Positions 33,825-48,168 of a stretch of 64,000 bases of DNA are shown here, piece after piece (position 1 is the first letter of the stretch; each line of letters opens with the position of its first letter). Position numbers and translations under genes: made by a program. The notes beneath the pieces are model-generated. The model ran no database searches. It was given only the letters and a program-made list of their open reading frames with translations, and was not told the DNA's origin. This DNA is from Antiaris toxicaria (taxonomy: Eukaryota; Streptophyta; Magnoliopsida; Rosales; Moraceae): contig CP141154.1 in assembly GCA_035233585.1 (NCBI GenBank), forward strand, positions 32,200,001 through 32,264,000, in the 5' to 3' direction.

Positions 33825-36588
33825 CACACTGTTTTATTTTGAAAAATTGTTTTGGTTGACTTATAAAATTTTTGGGAAAATTTTTTGTTTTGAAACCATC
33901 CCCTCGTCACCCCGTTGGAAGGTGGGGGACGTTTTTGTGAAAACCATTTTTATTTTTAAAGTGTGTAAAACCCATTTTTGATGTTGCATTTTAAAGGTGG
34001 TTTTTTTTTTTTGAACAACTTTTGAAAACTATTTTGAAACTTGATTGAAACGACTTTGTTTGTAAATTCAGTGAACATAACATTTTTCATCCTCGATGAG
34101 ATGAACAATTTTATGTTCACCTCAGAACACAACTCTAACTCTAACCAGCCCTAATCTTACTAAACTGGTGGCTATTGTGCCCAGTTTTTACAAAAATCCT
34201 AGTTTTACATTGTTTTGAAAACAGCTCTGTCTAAGGCCCAAAACGGCCAAATTGTTAAAACATACATATGTCATTCTCAAGGTCTCGATGAGATCTACAA
34301 CTTTTTTGTGTTGAGCCTGAAGTCCGGTTCAGATTTTAAATGGTTCGTTTTTAGCAAAACCCAAGACTAATTCTAGGTTCAGACTTTTTAGTCCCAGTTT
34401 TGGGCACTAAGTGAAAATCACTTTAAAAACCTATCGTATGTCGTTTTTGGCTAAAGGCTATTTGATGCAAAAATGACCGTATCAAAATTTCCTTAAAACA
34501 TTGTGTTTTACCAAATCCCAAATTTGGAACCTAGGGGGGTCAAAATGGCCAAAATCCGTGGCTATTTCCTGGGGACAGATTTATGTCCAGCCATTTCCTA
34601 ATTGTTCATTGCATCACATATACTCATAACCAATCGTAAAAATTGTAAACATAACCATAACCATATAAACTTAAAAATGGAAAGCTAAGGGCTCAAAATA
34701 AACTTATTACAACCCATGTGCATAAACAAATACACAAATTTCTTGATCAAAAACTTAAAATCATTAAATCACTAAAGTTAGGGATTTAGGTTATTACCTT
34801 TGTGCTTTGAACCAAGCATGATTTTGAACCAAGGCTTGATGACCAAAATGGCAGTGTGATTCTTGGTAAGAAAGGGTCGGCTTGTGCTAGCAAGACACCA
34901 AAAATTTATCTCCTAATATCAACTCAAATATAACTACTAAAAACCACAAAATTTTGATCTAGAACCTTACCCGTGGTGCTCTTGAAATGGCTTGGAATTG
35001 AAGACCTCTAACACAAGCTTGAAGGGGTTGGCTCTTGGTAATTTTTTGGCTGTGTTTTGGACTTGAGAAATGGAGGTTTTGGGGCTTAAAGGTGGTCGGT
35101 AGCAGCTAGAGAAGAGAGAGAGAGAGTTGCTTAATCAAGCTAACTTTAAGCTAATTTTGAGACAAAAATCTACCCCATTTCAGTCCTTCTCCACCGAATG
35201 TGCTGCAGCCATTTAAGGGGGAAAATAAAAATATTTGCTTGGTGTAAGGCGATGGAATGGTGATGGAAATGAATTGTTGTTTAATGGGTTTTGTGTCATA
35301 ACCGATCAATTTTTTATTTGCCACTTTTTGGGGTTTTTGTGCAGCAAAACCAGTTAGGGACACATGGTATTGGGGCCAAAAAAATCCACCTGTGTTGCTC
35401 TTTTCGCAGTCCAGTTTTCTATTGTGGTTTTCGGTCCTTTCTTGGCAGTGTTCTAATTTTCATCCGGAAATCAGATTTTCTAAATCTGATTTTTGTACTG
35501 ATGATTTTAGTTGATTAATACTGTCTAAGAGCTCATTCTACATCAATTCACTATTCATTTCCTATATTGTGGTTGTGTCTACATTATGTTGTCCTTGTGC
35601 ACGTAAAACGAGGCGTTCCGACGTGAAATTTTAAACACATTCTCTCTTGACTAATTCGGACGTACTAATTTCAATTTTATCAGTTTTACGTCCATCCGGG
35701 GTCATCTGGACTAGTTTTTGGGATCTGTGTGACCCCACCTTGAAAAACGTGTCAGGTGCCCAATTAACTAATTTGGGCGTTCTAAGTCTAAATATATCAG
35801 TTTTGGGGCGAGATAAGGTCGTCTTGACCTTCTTCTCGACACTGCATATCTCTCAGACAAAAATTCACAGTTTGTGCCCAATTGACCAAATTGGGTCTGC
35901 TCACTGTGAATATATTAGTTTTAGTCAAGTTAAGGCCTTCTTGGCCAGTAACTTGACACTGTATTTTTTATTATTCACTACTTTCTATTCTAACTGACTA
36001 GTCTGAGCGTTTTGACTCTGATTTTGTCAGTTTCTAGATGAGAAGAGGTCATATGGACTATTTTCTCGGTATTGTACCCCGTTAGGGTTTCTATCGCTGT
36101 TATGCTCAGATGTTCGGTCCAAGCATTCTGGCGATCTGTTCACCAGTATTGTGTCAAGAAATGGTCATCTGGACCAGTTTCTTGATACTACGTATTTCAT
36201 ACACTTATACACATAATAGGGTGGATCGAGTTCACTATCGGTCACCCCCTTTCACTACATAAATAGTACCTAAACAGTACTGTATCTGTTTAGTCTATTC
36301 AACTGGAAATTATATTGTATTTTTCAACTTAATTACTCATTACATAGTAATTAGGTTTCATACATTTTGAGAGTCTGTATACCGGCTCTCTGCCCATTAC
36401 ACGGCCTTCTACATGGGTTCTTACACGGGCGTGTACAGGGCAATATGGGTGTGTACACTCCAGACATGGGCATGTACTAGTTGAAATTCCTCAACACGGC
36501 CCTGTTCTAAAACACGGCCTTTTACATGTCCATTAACCCGAGTGGTACATAGCCATTTACATGGCCGTGTACCTGACCGTGTCACACT

Positions 36589-36593
36589 TACAC
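36589..36593. other. Target-site duplication (left), TACAC, of gypsy8
   Basis: TACAC precedes TGTGACGTCCC and follows GATTGTCACA at 44829-44833. Joined host sequence TACAC|GGCCAT matches gypsy6 near 49660. Confidence 0.92.
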
Positions 36594-37259
36594 TGTGACG
36601 TCCCACCCTACGTAGGGTTAAACAGTACTATTACAGTCAGCTACTGTCGCCAACTGCGATAGACTGTAACCACTTAGGTCATAGGCAACTTACTTTTAAC
36701 TTGCTTTTAAATTATTCTAATACCACCTATGACGACTGGTATCTTACTTTTAACCTACTTCGTTTAACATGCTTATTTTAACTTCCTATTTGAACGTGAA
36801 AATTGGGGATAATTTTTTGTTTCTTTTTTAAAACTTTAAACTTGCAAATCGTATCGTGGTAAAATATTTACTAAAGTAAATACATTATCGTAGCTTGATA
36901 TACATCATAAGACATCATTTTAACATTCTTTTCATTACTCTTTTAAACAGCTCAGTGGAAGACTCATAGCAGTACCATAACCCTCGCCCAGTCCCTTGGC
37001 ACATGTATATCTCGTTCGTCATCCATCACTTGTCTTATCGTCATGCAGGATGCTTACCTGCAACATAAACAAACTTGTGAGCGACAGGCTCAGTAAGTTC
37101 AAACATACATTCATGACATATAGCAATTCATACCATATAGTACAAGGTAATTCTGATACCTACTATAGCCACGAAACATTGCATATCATATATCGTATAT
37201 TACTTAACATTCATACTTATCACACATAACCTTATAAATATACTTGTGCATATCTGAAC

Positions 37260-38530
37260 ACACTTTACATCATAATCCTACTTCCACCTTAGTATCATAA
37301 ACATACTTAATGTACTTTATACGTACTTAACATCGTAAACATACTTTTGTATTTATCATGCTTTAATCTCATATACATACTTTCATACTTGAACCTCGTG
37401 AACTGACTATAACGTCGTAAACATACTTAACATACTTGGCATCATGAACATACTCTTATACTTAACATACTTGAAACATCGTAGTCATACTTAGATATAC
37501 TTAAACATCGTAAACATAGCTTATTTAACGTATGCTACATATCGTAAACATAACATATATATCATACTTATTATCGTAAAAATACTTTCACATTTAACAT
37601 AATAAATATACTTGTCATGCTGAAATACATAAAACATCGAAAATGTACTTAAGCATCGTAAATTATACTTACGTATACTTAAATATCCTTAACGTCATAA
37701 ACATACTTTCGTACATACAAACATTGCATACACGTATCGTTTATTACTTAGACATTCATATTTAAATATAACATGCATTTGTATCATCATATAGAGCACA
37801 CTTAACATAATATGATTAACTTACATTTATTAACTTATGCGTAATAGTTATAACATATTATATTTTTAATAGGAACGTTAGTCATGTTATAGTTGCTTAT
37901 TACCATGAGTAGTACTATTCACTATAAATAGTAACTTTATAATGTTATGTTTGCTTAACATTAATACTTAAACATATTTAACATCATTCATACCATCTCT
38001 GACAGAACATATATGATACCGATTATGACATCAAAATATTAACACAACATATATCATATATTACTTTAGATTTTATACTTAACGTATATAATATTTAAAA
38101 CATGCTTATACATACTTTTTATCATAACCATACTTGATATAATGCACACCGTGAGTACACTTTCATACTTAACATGCTTTAAACCTACTTAATATCCTAA
38201 ACGTACTTGCATTCTTGACATGCTCTAAACATACTTAATGTCTTGAACATACTTTTGTGCTATCCTCTACGATTTACTTAACATTAAACTTCCAAATCCG
38301 GGACGTACTACCAATTGGGAGCCCTATAATAACTGAACAGAATTTCATATTTATCATTGTAATAATTTAAACATAGCATATTGATCATAAGCTTAACATC
38401 ATAAATATAACATACTTGACACACTTGTTATTGTGAAAATACTCTCACATTTAACATCATGAATACACCTATCATACTTAAATATGTAAAACTTTGTAAA
38501 TATACTTAAGCATCGTAAATACACTTACGT
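37260..38530 (-). repeat. Degenerate CATAAACATACTTAAC repeats
   Basis: Dozens of imperfect words of about 17-22 bp (TCGTAAACATACTTAACATACTT and variants kept short here). AT-rich and not coding. Likely grown by slippage inside the LTR. Confidence 0.7.
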
Positions 38531-39584
38531 ATGCTTAAATATCCTTAACATCAAACATAACATGGATCATTACCATAATAAATAATATGCATTGCTTTTG
38601 TATTACTATTCACTATGAATAGTAACTCTGACCATGAACAGCACTGTCGACTGTGAACAGTACCGTTGACCGTGAACAGTGACTTTGATTGCATTGGTAT
38701 TTGTAATGTTAGTATATCTTATGCTCGTTTATGAACCGTATATTTTTATTTTTATTTTCTTGAGCCTTTATCTTTCATTACGTTATGGTTTTTGGGTCCC
38801 ATAATTGGTCATACCGTAATGCACGCATAACTGAGAAGGACTCTGGGGAGCAACCCACTGGCCAATCCTCCACAGTCTACATAACATTAGACTTCCAAAC
38901 CCGGGACGTACCACCATCGGTTTGGACTCCTATTATAACTTGTAACTGAAATCTGAGAAACCTCCACCTGTATGGGAGGCTGGTACGCTAATACTAATTT
39001 AAGTATCGAGTTTCTGGTGGTTCCTGACCAGTGGCATTTATGCTGCCTCCTGGGTCTGGAACTCTTTAAATTATTTTGTAGTTTATATTGTAGTTTTCTT
39101 AAAATTTTATCTCTTATGTTAGTGTGCATACAGCACCTGACTACTAAATTCCTATCATCTCTATCATCTAAGCATACTGAGTAAATTCATGCTGTAAACA
39201 GAGAAATGTCTGAACTTATAAAATATGACACACAAACATAAACATGTCAAGTCAACTTACATTCAACTTAGACGTAACGCATGGTTCATAACATGACTTT
39301 CATAACATTCAAATCATAGTATCTTGGCACTAAAACTGCACATAAAACACATAAACATGACTGGTCCATTTATGTTGCAGACAAGGAAATATTTAAACTT
39401 ACATGCCGCATATAAAACACATAACACATAAACATGTCAAGTAAGTTCATTTTGTAGACAATTAAATACTCGAACTTACTGTATATAACACTTAAACATA
39501 AAATTCAATTCATGTTTGACTTAGACCTAACACATAACATCCAACGTTTAAAACTTCAATCTTATTAGTTTGCTGATTCTTGTC

Positions 39585-39589
39585 TTTCC
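39585..39589. other. Target-site duplication (left), TTTCC, of copia D
   Basis: TTTCC before TGTTAGG and again at 41940-41944 after CCTACA. Confidence 0.95.
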
Positions 39590-40884
39590 TGTTAGGAAAT
39601 GCCCTAAGTATTAGAGACATTTTGATGTATTCATTTTGAACTGGATAATAAAATTATACATAGAGGTTATTCATTACATTGCTATCTGTCCTCGTCTTAT
39701 TTACATGTTAAAGTGAATGTAAGCAAATATGGCTCACTGACTGCTTGTGTTAAAACTGTTAGAACTTGCATGCAATGAACTTTTGTATGCGAGAAGACAA
39801 TGTTCTAAAGTTAGCAGTCTAAACTATGGTCTATAGTCTATGGGGTTAGACCGAGCATCTAACTCATGTTAAGACTATTATGTTGTCTAAAGCCTTGGAG
39901 GGGACGGTTTGTCTTGACTGTCTGGAGCTGGACTCCCAAGTAGAGACATGGATATGTTGCTCGGTGGTGACATATTAGACCGGGACTAAAGCGTGATTGA
40001 TCTACATAGTCCGCTATGAGTGGATCAATCTGCTTTTGACGTTCATTATGCAATAACCTTAATCCTGAGTAAATGAACTACTTCATGTATATGACTTGTG
40101 TACTTTGATGTTCTAATGGCTAAAGCGTCTCAGAGGTAGTAAGCTTATAGACCGGTTCGTTGGGTGCATGACTTGTATACGATGAAGGGTTTGTTTGCAG
40201 ATATCGGAATCATAGCTCTGAGGAGTTAAAGGTATCCTCTTAAAGGCATTATACTGAATGTGAAAATGGACAAGGCCTTGGGTCGTCTGCTGGGCGGATG
40301 ACTTCTTATTCACATATGGTGAATAATCATTTTCTTGATTTGGTAGTATAATGGAACTTTAAGATAGCCTGATCAGTAGGATTAAACGGACTTTGACCTA
40401 AGGCTGATCATGGATATCATATGAGGGTTTTGCATATATGACAAGGTCATTGGATGGTAGCTCGTCACAGGCTTACGTAATACGGTATATAATTGGGAGT
40501 TCAGTTTCAGGTTTATAGTGGTGTGACTCTGAAATTAGTGATCATATGATTGAGTTGTTCGGTACAGAATGATGATCATATGGAATCACGGGAGCCCGAT
40601 TATATATGTCCAATCAGTCCCTCTACTAGCTCCACATAATTCCTTAACGTTTGGCAAATTGATTTGTGTATGCTATTGGCTAGTTTATTATGCATGGATG
40701 GTGATGACACAGGATTAGGATGGTAGACAAGATTCTCTCCGGTTGGATTCAGATTTTGTTTTGGATAATAGAGTACACAATTATTCGAACTCCAAATAAA
40801 GTTGCCATGATTTTATTTGAGATTGGATTGGAGTTGTAGAAAATTATCCATGAGAACAAGAATATGAAATACAACCGTTTTGTG

Positions 40885-40913
40885 GAATTTGAAATTTGAA
40901 TTTTGAAATTTGA

Positions 40914-40949
<36 letters not shown>

Positions 40950-40968
40950 TTGAAATTCAAATTTTGAA
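40885..40968 (+). repeat. GAAATTT/GAATTT array, short form
   Basis: About 84 bp of the same array that reaches 200-217 bp in copia A and B. Confidence 0.88.
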
Positions 40969-41560
40969 TCACAGTCCAAGTAGGATTCGAATTTGTTGTG
41001 GAAAATCCACAAGGTTTGAAATTCGAATTTGAGTTGGATTTGGAGAGGATAATCTTGTTAGAATCCTACTTGAATTTTGAATCCAAATCCCAACAAAAGT
41101 GGGCGAATTTTTTGAGGATAATCCTCAATGGAAAATTCGGTTTTTGTGGATGAGATTCAAGGGTAAATTCAAGCTTCAATCCTAGTTGAATTTGGATTCT
41201 CTCTACTCCCTAAAAGTGGCCGAAATTTTGGAGCCTTAATCCTAGGAAATTCGGTTATTTTTGGATAAGGTTGAGATGAGATTTAGCTTGAAAAATCCTA
41301 GTGGAATTTTGATTCTTCCTTATCCTAAAAGTGGCCGAAAATTTGGAGAAGATTTTCTCCTAAAGATTTCGGATTTTTTGGTTGAAAAAGGGAGATAAAA
41401 TTCTAGTTAAAATCTTGTTTAGATTTGGATTGGATTTGTCCTAGGAAAACCGAATTTAATTGTGGAGATTCTCCCTTGGAAAATTCGGATTTTTTGGTTT
41501 GGATAAGGGAGAAAATCTTTTCCTAGTCCAATTCGAATTCAGAGAATCACCTCATACAGG

Positions 41561-41653
41561 TCTATAAATAGAGGTCCTGCCACTCCAGTTCTCTTAGACC
41601 ACAGACTCTCAGGTGAGCAGGCTTATTGTTGCACAGCTCATCGTGACAATAAA
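41561..41653 (+). promoter_or_regulatory. copia D core promoter and poly(A) signal
   Basis: TATAAATAGAGG at 41563 is followed by AATAAA at 41648-41653. If both are used, the R region is very short. The pair is conserved in copia A and B. Confidence 0.65.
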
Positions 41654-43636
41654 GTTCTTTAGAGATCTGGGTGGTCGGAAGAAGACTAGCAGTGCTAGCA
41701 TACCGATCGAGGTTCAGAGTGCCCACACACTCAGCCATTCGGGAATTGGAGAATAGTAGAGAAGGCTAGTTGGTTGAAGCCTCCGGTCATTCTCCTCCTG
41801 CATATTGGCATCCTTGAGGTATGAGTTTTAATTGTTGTTGATTTATTGTATATGGCATCATGAGATATTTAACGATCTAAAAATTTTTATTGTTCCGCTG
41901 TGCCACTCTGATACGTTTTTACCAGTTTATTTTCCTACATTTCCTTACTGCCTTTCATATAGTTCTGACTAGGAGGCATTATCATTGTCTCCGTGGTCTG
42001 GAATACTACTCATATCTTTCTTTCATTGTGTGTATTTTATTAAATACACCTTTGTGCATATAACACCTTACATATATACTTTACATTTCATACATAACAT
42101 ATAAACATATTACATAATTTCATGTAACAAACAATAAAATTTCTGAATTTACTACATATAAAACATAGATATAAATATGTCAATTTATGTTGTAGTCAAC
42201 TAAAGGTTTGAACTTACAACATATAACACATAAAAGTTTATACATGTCACAGATATAGAAATATTTAAAACTTACCACATATGATACTTAGACATAATAG
42301 TCTATTCATGTTGCAGTCAATTAAATGTTTGAACTTACTGCTACTTCTGCTCGTATCTCCTTTCTTGCTTCCTTGGTCCGTAGACGTCCCTTTATTGCGT
42401 TTGTATCGGATTCCTATAACCGAAATAATTACGATTATTTTCGTTACTTAAATCATACATAAAGCTCAATAAAACTAAAAAATTCTACGTTTCGTACTCC
42501 CAATCATGAATTAGGGGTCTAATATCCCATTTATAATTTTCCATCAACTCCTGTCAAAAATTATGATGAATAGTAATTTTGACGTGAATGGTAATTTTGA
42601 CCGTGAATAGTACTATTTATCGTAAATAGTATCTTTATCCCTGATCATGAATCTTGTCATTTTAATACTTAAACTAGATTTTCTAAGTCCGTAAATCATA
42701 AAACAATAAACTTAAAGGCTTAATGACCCTTTTTGGACCTTTCTGAAATTTTTGGTCAAAATGACCATTTTGCCCCTGACGGGCCTTTGGGCCGTAAAAT
42801 CTTTACTTTAACGTTTTAATGGGATTTTCTAAATCCAAAAGTCATAAATTCATTTTTCTTAAGCCTTTTCAAGCTTTTTCAGTCTTAATTGCCGAAATGC
42901 TCGGGTCATTATTCACTGACCCTCGGGTGGCACTATTCTAACCCTCGGTCGTTAATCCTTTATTTTTTGGGCCTAAGTCAACGAGAGGGCTCGGGTTTCC
43001 ATCCCGATCATAATTTTACCCTTCGGTTCCTAAAATACCCCTTTGTGCCGTTTTTGAAATTTCGGTAGTATTTCCGCTTAATTTTTGGGTTCTCGGCGTT
43101 TAGGAAACGCTTCGAAATCATCTAACCTAATTTTATTCTACCATGTACTATACCAGAGGCCTATATTTTTACATAAAATTCAACTTTTACGTAAAAATCT
43201 TTACATTTTTCACATTTTCTTATTTAACTATTTTTCATATACATAGTCCTTTTTTTTTTTAACAATTTCACATGTAAAAGTACATAATTAATACATAACC
43301 ATTCCAAAACATAAATTTAGGAATGAAGGACCAAAATAACTACCGAAATCGTCCCATCGGTGATCGAACGAACTGTTTGGTTTAGCATGCACAAACTTTT
43401 TTTTCTCCGTTCTTCGCTTTTGAAATTTCGTCTTGCAATTTTGACGTCATGGACATGTCTAGAACGTCAAAAATAGGCCAACGGGCCATTATTCAATTTT
43501 GGGGGTCCAGGTCACCGTTGACCGGCGTTGACCACTGTTGATCGGCGTTGACCAAAACTTGGTACCAAAACGTAGATCTCGATGTGAGGAACTCATAAGT
43601 GTCAATTTCACCAATTGAAGCTCTTATGGGTGCAAA

Positions 43637-44251
43637 TTGACCCTCGAAAGTACGACGGTGGCGGCAAGCTTAAATCTCCATTTTCCCGACGTTTTTGCCC
43701 AAAATTGGCTTGGGGCTTTTGATCTACGTGAAATTCTGAGCATTTTGGTACTGGTGGTGGAGCTCAACTCTGCCGGAAACGGCGAGTTTCACGGTGGCGA
43801 CACGGCGGCGACGGCGACGGCGAGAGCTTGGGCGATGCGATTCGGTAGTTATTGAGGTGAAATGAGCTATGGGTTTTGTTCTACTCTTCACCACGAAACT
43901 TTTGGGATCGGAATCACCTTGATCGGAGGTCAAACGGCGAAGAAATCGACGTTTGAAAATTCCGGCCACAGTGACCTTCGAACAGCGCTTGCGGCATCCT
44001 CCGGCGGCCATTCCATCGCGTCGACCCACCGTTGGACTCAGCTCCGCGAGAGCTTTCCAACGGTGCCAACGGTGTCGAAAATGGACACCGTTTTCGATAG
44101 TTGGTTACTATTCATTCGTGGGGGTGTGGGAGGAAAAGAGAGAGAGAGGAAAAATATGGGGGACTGTTTAGCAATTTCTGATCCCCCCCCCCCCCCCTTC
44201 CCCCTTTTTATACTTTTTTTTTGTCCAAAATTTCAACATGAGCTAGCCTGA
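43637..44251. other. GC-rich part of gypsy8 LTR, not coding
   Basis: Several overlapping ORFs on both strands arise from GGCGACGGCG-type repeats. None shows a recognisable domain. Best read as LTR sequence. Confidence 0.7.
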
Positions 44252-46637
44252 CTAATTTGGGCGTGTTGAACCCAAATATATCTGTTTTATTTTCATCTGA
44301 GGTCATCTTGACCAGTTTTCGGTACTGCGAATTCCTGGTCAAAAATTACCTTTGTGCTCAAGTATCTAATTTGAGCATACAAATAGGCTATACTGACTAA
44401 TTTGGACGTGTTGAATCCAAATTTATCAGTTTCAATTTCATTCGAGGTCATCTCGACTAGTTTTTAGGATCTGTGTGATCCCGTCTCGAAAAACGTATCA
44501 GGTGCCCGATTGATTAAGTTGGGCGTCCTGAGTCTAAATATATCAGTTTTATATTAAGAAAATGTTATCTTGGCTAATTTCTTCATACTGCATGTTTCTT
44601 AGTCAAAATTTGCATTTTATGCTCAATTGACTAAATTGAGCATACTGAATCTAAATATATCAGTTTTATATCAAGAAAAGATCATTTTGACCAGTTTCTT
44701 GATACTGCGTATCACATACACACATACACCCATAAAATCACTACATTTCACATTTTAAACATGAATTTCATCTTGTACATTCTATAAACTAATTTTTCCG
44801 AGAATGATAAAATTTTCCGATTGTCACATACACGGCCATATTCATTTACACGGCCTTTCTCACTTATACTGTCCGATCGGTACACAGCTCCTTACACGGC
44901 TGTGTACCTAACCGTGTTTTGCAAATTTGCGCTAAATGGCATCAAATTATTACTCAACTTCTCATTAATTGGAATTTAAGTTATAGGAATGGGGCGGTCC
45001 TTAACATTTTTACTATTTATGTACGTATACTTTAAATATACATCGTCTAAACATTTGGAAGTTCAATTACCAATACACACTTATAATACTATTTAACTAT
45101 TACTATTCAAAAATACTGTTCAATTGTTACTATTCAAAAACTACTGCTTAACTATTACTATTCCAAAAATACTGTTTAACTATTACTATTCAAAAATATT
45201 GTTTATTGTTAATATTCAAAAATACTACCTATCCATTACTATTCAAAAATACTGTTTAATTATTACTATTTATAAATACTGTTTAACCGTTATTATTCAA
45301 AAATACCGATTAACTGTTACTATGCAAAAATACTATTTTCTCTAGCTGTGCAGAAGATTAACTTGCGGTGTCTCCATAACCTCTCCTCACATCTACCTCT
45401 GCCGCCGTCATCGCCCATCGATTTCTTAAGTCGTAGGATGCTTACCTATAGCATAAACACACTCCATGAGCTTTACACCCAGTAAGTACAATATGTTAAC
45501 CGCAAGTCATGTTTAAACATAGTACATTCTTAAAATCATATAAGCATGTCAGGTATTAATATATATCACTTAAACATGTCACATATCAGATCATCACATA
45601 TCATATCACTAAGTAAACTTCACATACTATATGCATGGTAGATAGCACCATATACCAAAATGCAGTTTACCATGAATGGAAGCATAGTGAATTATTGCAT
45701 ACCGTGTACAATGTATGATCCGGTTATGCTCATTTATGCTTTGTTATTCTCTTTTCTTTCTTATGTCTACTTAGGGCCCGTGTATCAGTACCAAACTGCA
45801 TGTGGATCATTGGGAACACCCCTGATCCTGGGCCTTGGCCCGTTATGGATATATTTTATGGCCTTGGCCTATTATACATTATGAGCCTCAGCTCATTAGA
45901 TTTTGTGGGCCTTGGCCCGTTATACTTACACCTTTATTCTCATTTTTCCCAATTCTTTATCTGAACTTGCCATATACTCTACTAGGTTATCCCCTAATCT
46001 TACGTGATAGGGATGTATGGCCTCTACCTTGTTCGTTCAACAATCTACTTAATTGTGAAACTATATGCTCTTATACATGCTGTACAACAACGTGTGCATG
46101 GCATACATACTTAATATACTGTAAAAACATCATTTTAAATTCATTTTATTCATGCTGTAGGCAGAGTTGTACTTACCTAGTTTGCACGTAAACTTGTTCT
46201 CTCGCCTTAGCCAACTTACAGGTAACTACATGTCATCAATAATGTATCTCATTAATACTGGTCGCTGAGTCACTATTACCTTAGTGACTAAAGCAGATTT
46301 AACGTATGGTACCGATTGCTGTCGGTACTAGCTTGCTTTCTTTCGAGAGTTTGCTTCTCTATATGTGGTTAATTAATTTATTGCCCCATAAATTAATTAT
46401 AGCGTTCTTAGGTCACTATTATCGTTAGTGACTATAACTTGTGTTTCTATGTGGTACCGAGGTCCATCGATACCCTATTGGTCTACTTTGGGGATTTGGC
46501 ATCTAACTTCCATCGTGTTTGATTAATTGTCTTCTTGACAGATTAATCATCATTCCTCGCAATGTTATTCAAAACACGGTCCTTGAATGGTTTACTGGCC
46601 AGTCAGTTGACCGGTTACCACGCGCGTCGTTAACTAG

Positions 46638-46830
46638 GTAGCCTACTGGGTTACTATGCGTAAACTTGGTGTAGTAACCAACCGGGTTACTATGCTTGTT
46701 TGGGTGTGGTAGCCTACCAGGCTACTATTGCTTGTTTGGTGTGGTAGCTTACCTGACTACTATAACTTGTTTGGTGTGGTAGCCTACCGGGCTACCATGG
46801 CTTGTTTGGTATGGTAGCCTACCAAGCTAC
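46638..46830 (-). repeat. Hairpin array, 35-bp period, in gypsy6 LTR
   Basis: Six units start at 46638, 46674, 46709, 46744, 46779 and 46814. Arms include GTAGCC/GGCTAC and GTAACC/GGTTAC. Same place and unit count as in gypsy7. Confidence 0.9.
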
Positions 46831-48168
46831 CCACACTGTTTTGGTTATTTAAGAAAATCATTTTGATTGCCTTAGAAAATCCTTGGGGAAAATTTTGTTC
46901 TTTGAAACCATTCCTTATCACCTCGTTGGAAGGTGGGGATGTTTTTATGAAAACCATTTTTATTTCTAAAGAGTTAAAATACATTTTGGGTGTTGTGTTT
47001 TAAGGTTGATTTTTGAACCACTTATTGAAACTTGATTTAAAACTCATCCGAAATGACTTAGTTTTCAAATTTTGTGAACACAACATTTTTCATCCTCAAC
47101 GAGATGAACAATTCTTGTGTTCACCTCGGAGCTTAATTCTAACTTGAACGGGTCTTAATCTTACTAAACCCATGGTTATTGTGCCTAGTTGTTTTGTAAA
47201 AATTCTAGTTTTACATCATTTTTAACACAGTTCTGTTTGATGCCCGAAACGGCCAAATTTTTAAAATACGCATAAGTTGTCTTAAAGGTTTCGATGTGTT
47301 CTACAACTTTTATGTTGAGCTTGAGATCCATTTCAGACTCTAAATAGTCCATTTTTAACAAAACCCGAGACTAATTTTGGGTTCAGATTTTTAGTTCTAG
47401 TTTGGGGCACCGAATGAATACCACTCAAAAAACCTATAGTAGTATCATTTTTGGCCAAAACCTATTTGATGCAAAAATGACCGTAACAAAATTTCTTTAA
47501 AACTATTTTACCAAATCCCAAATTCAGACCTAAGGGGGTCAAAATGGCCTTTTTCTAGGGACAGATTGTGTCTAGCCACCTTCCTTAAACATTCATGCTC
47601 ACACACATGTACATCCATTCAAAAAAAATGTGAACCATAACTATAACCACATAAACTTAAAAATGAAAAGCTAAGGGCTCAAAATAAACTTATTACAACC
47701 CATTTGTATAAACAAATACACGTAAATGGCCTTGATCAAACTTAAAAATAACTACACTTCCAAAAGGGTTTCAATTTTACCTCTTATGCTATGAACCAAG
47801 CATAAATCCGATTCAAGGGCGTGAGTGACCAAATGGTCATGTGATTCTTGGTGAAAAAGGGGTCGGTTTGTGCTAGTAATACACTAAAAAATTTCTCTTA
47901 ACATTAACCCAAAATAATAACTAAAAACCATAAAGATAGTTTCTAAAAACTCACCCTTGAGTATCCTTGAAATGGATTGGATTGAGCACCTCTAACACAA
48001 GCTTGAAGGGGTTGGTTTTTTAGCAAACTTTTAGGTGGGTTTTTAGGCTTGGAAATGGTGGTTTTGGGGGTATGGAATGGTTGGCTGCAGCAAGGGAAAG
48101 AGAGAGAAAAAGAGTTATGGTTTTTTGGGGTGTGAAAAAGAAAGACTAAAATCTAAAGCCATGCCCAC

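Larger units (their letters stand above)
39590..41939 (+). mobile_element. copia D: solo LTR of the copia A/B family (2350 bp)
   Basis: A complete LTR in plus orientation, TGTTAGGAAATGCC to TTTTCCTACA, with perfect 5-bp TSDs and no internal sequence. It matches the reverse complement of 17192-19796 and 26545-29016 along its length, with a shorter AAATTC array (40885-40968). Clear product of LTR-LTR recombination, and the innermost member of the middle nest. Confidence 0.96.
36594..44828 (-). mobile_element. gypsy8 solo LTR (about 5.9 kb without its insert)
   Basis: Bounded by TACAC TSDs and by TGTGACGTCC...GATTGTCACA. No PBS, gag or pol. Contents: an AT-rich block of CATAAACATACTTAAC words (37260-38530), a segment repeated about 600 bp apart (38283-38345 and 38884-38945), a stretch related to the gypsy1 LTR in reverse (about 42500-43500), a GC-rich block (43500-44110), a 15-bp C run (44183-44197) and U3 repeats (44240-44740). 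The length is unusual and may include an undetected extra insertion. Confidence 0.8.
32085..45006 (-). mobile_element. gypsy7 solo LTR (about 4.7 kb, itself interrupted)
   Basis: Blocks 32085-36593 and 44834-45006, from TGTGATGCCCCG to CCTTAACA. Left host sequence ...AGTACGTTT joins right TTTTTACTATTTATGTAC, as in the intact LTR near 56170. The expected TSD is CGTTT; the right side reads TTTTT, so the duplication is eroded or the boundary is off by a base or two. No internal region remains. Confidence 0.8.

Noticed and set aside
33578..33830. CRISPR-like regular spacing
   Set aside because: The 35-bp period is a continuous tandem repeat without unique spacers, in a plant LTR, and no cas genes are present.
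35100..35130. GA microsatellite as a regulatory element of a gene
   Set aside because: There is no gene nearby. It lies in the gypsy7 LTR near the degraded promoter region.
37260..38530. Centromeric or satellite array
   Set aside because: The words are irregular, lack a fixed monomer length and lie inside one LTR.
43637..44251. Overlapping GC-rich ORFs that could be an exon
   Set aside because: They occur on both strands, have no domain, lie inside the TSD-bounded gypsy8 LTR and are rich in simple GGCGACGG words.
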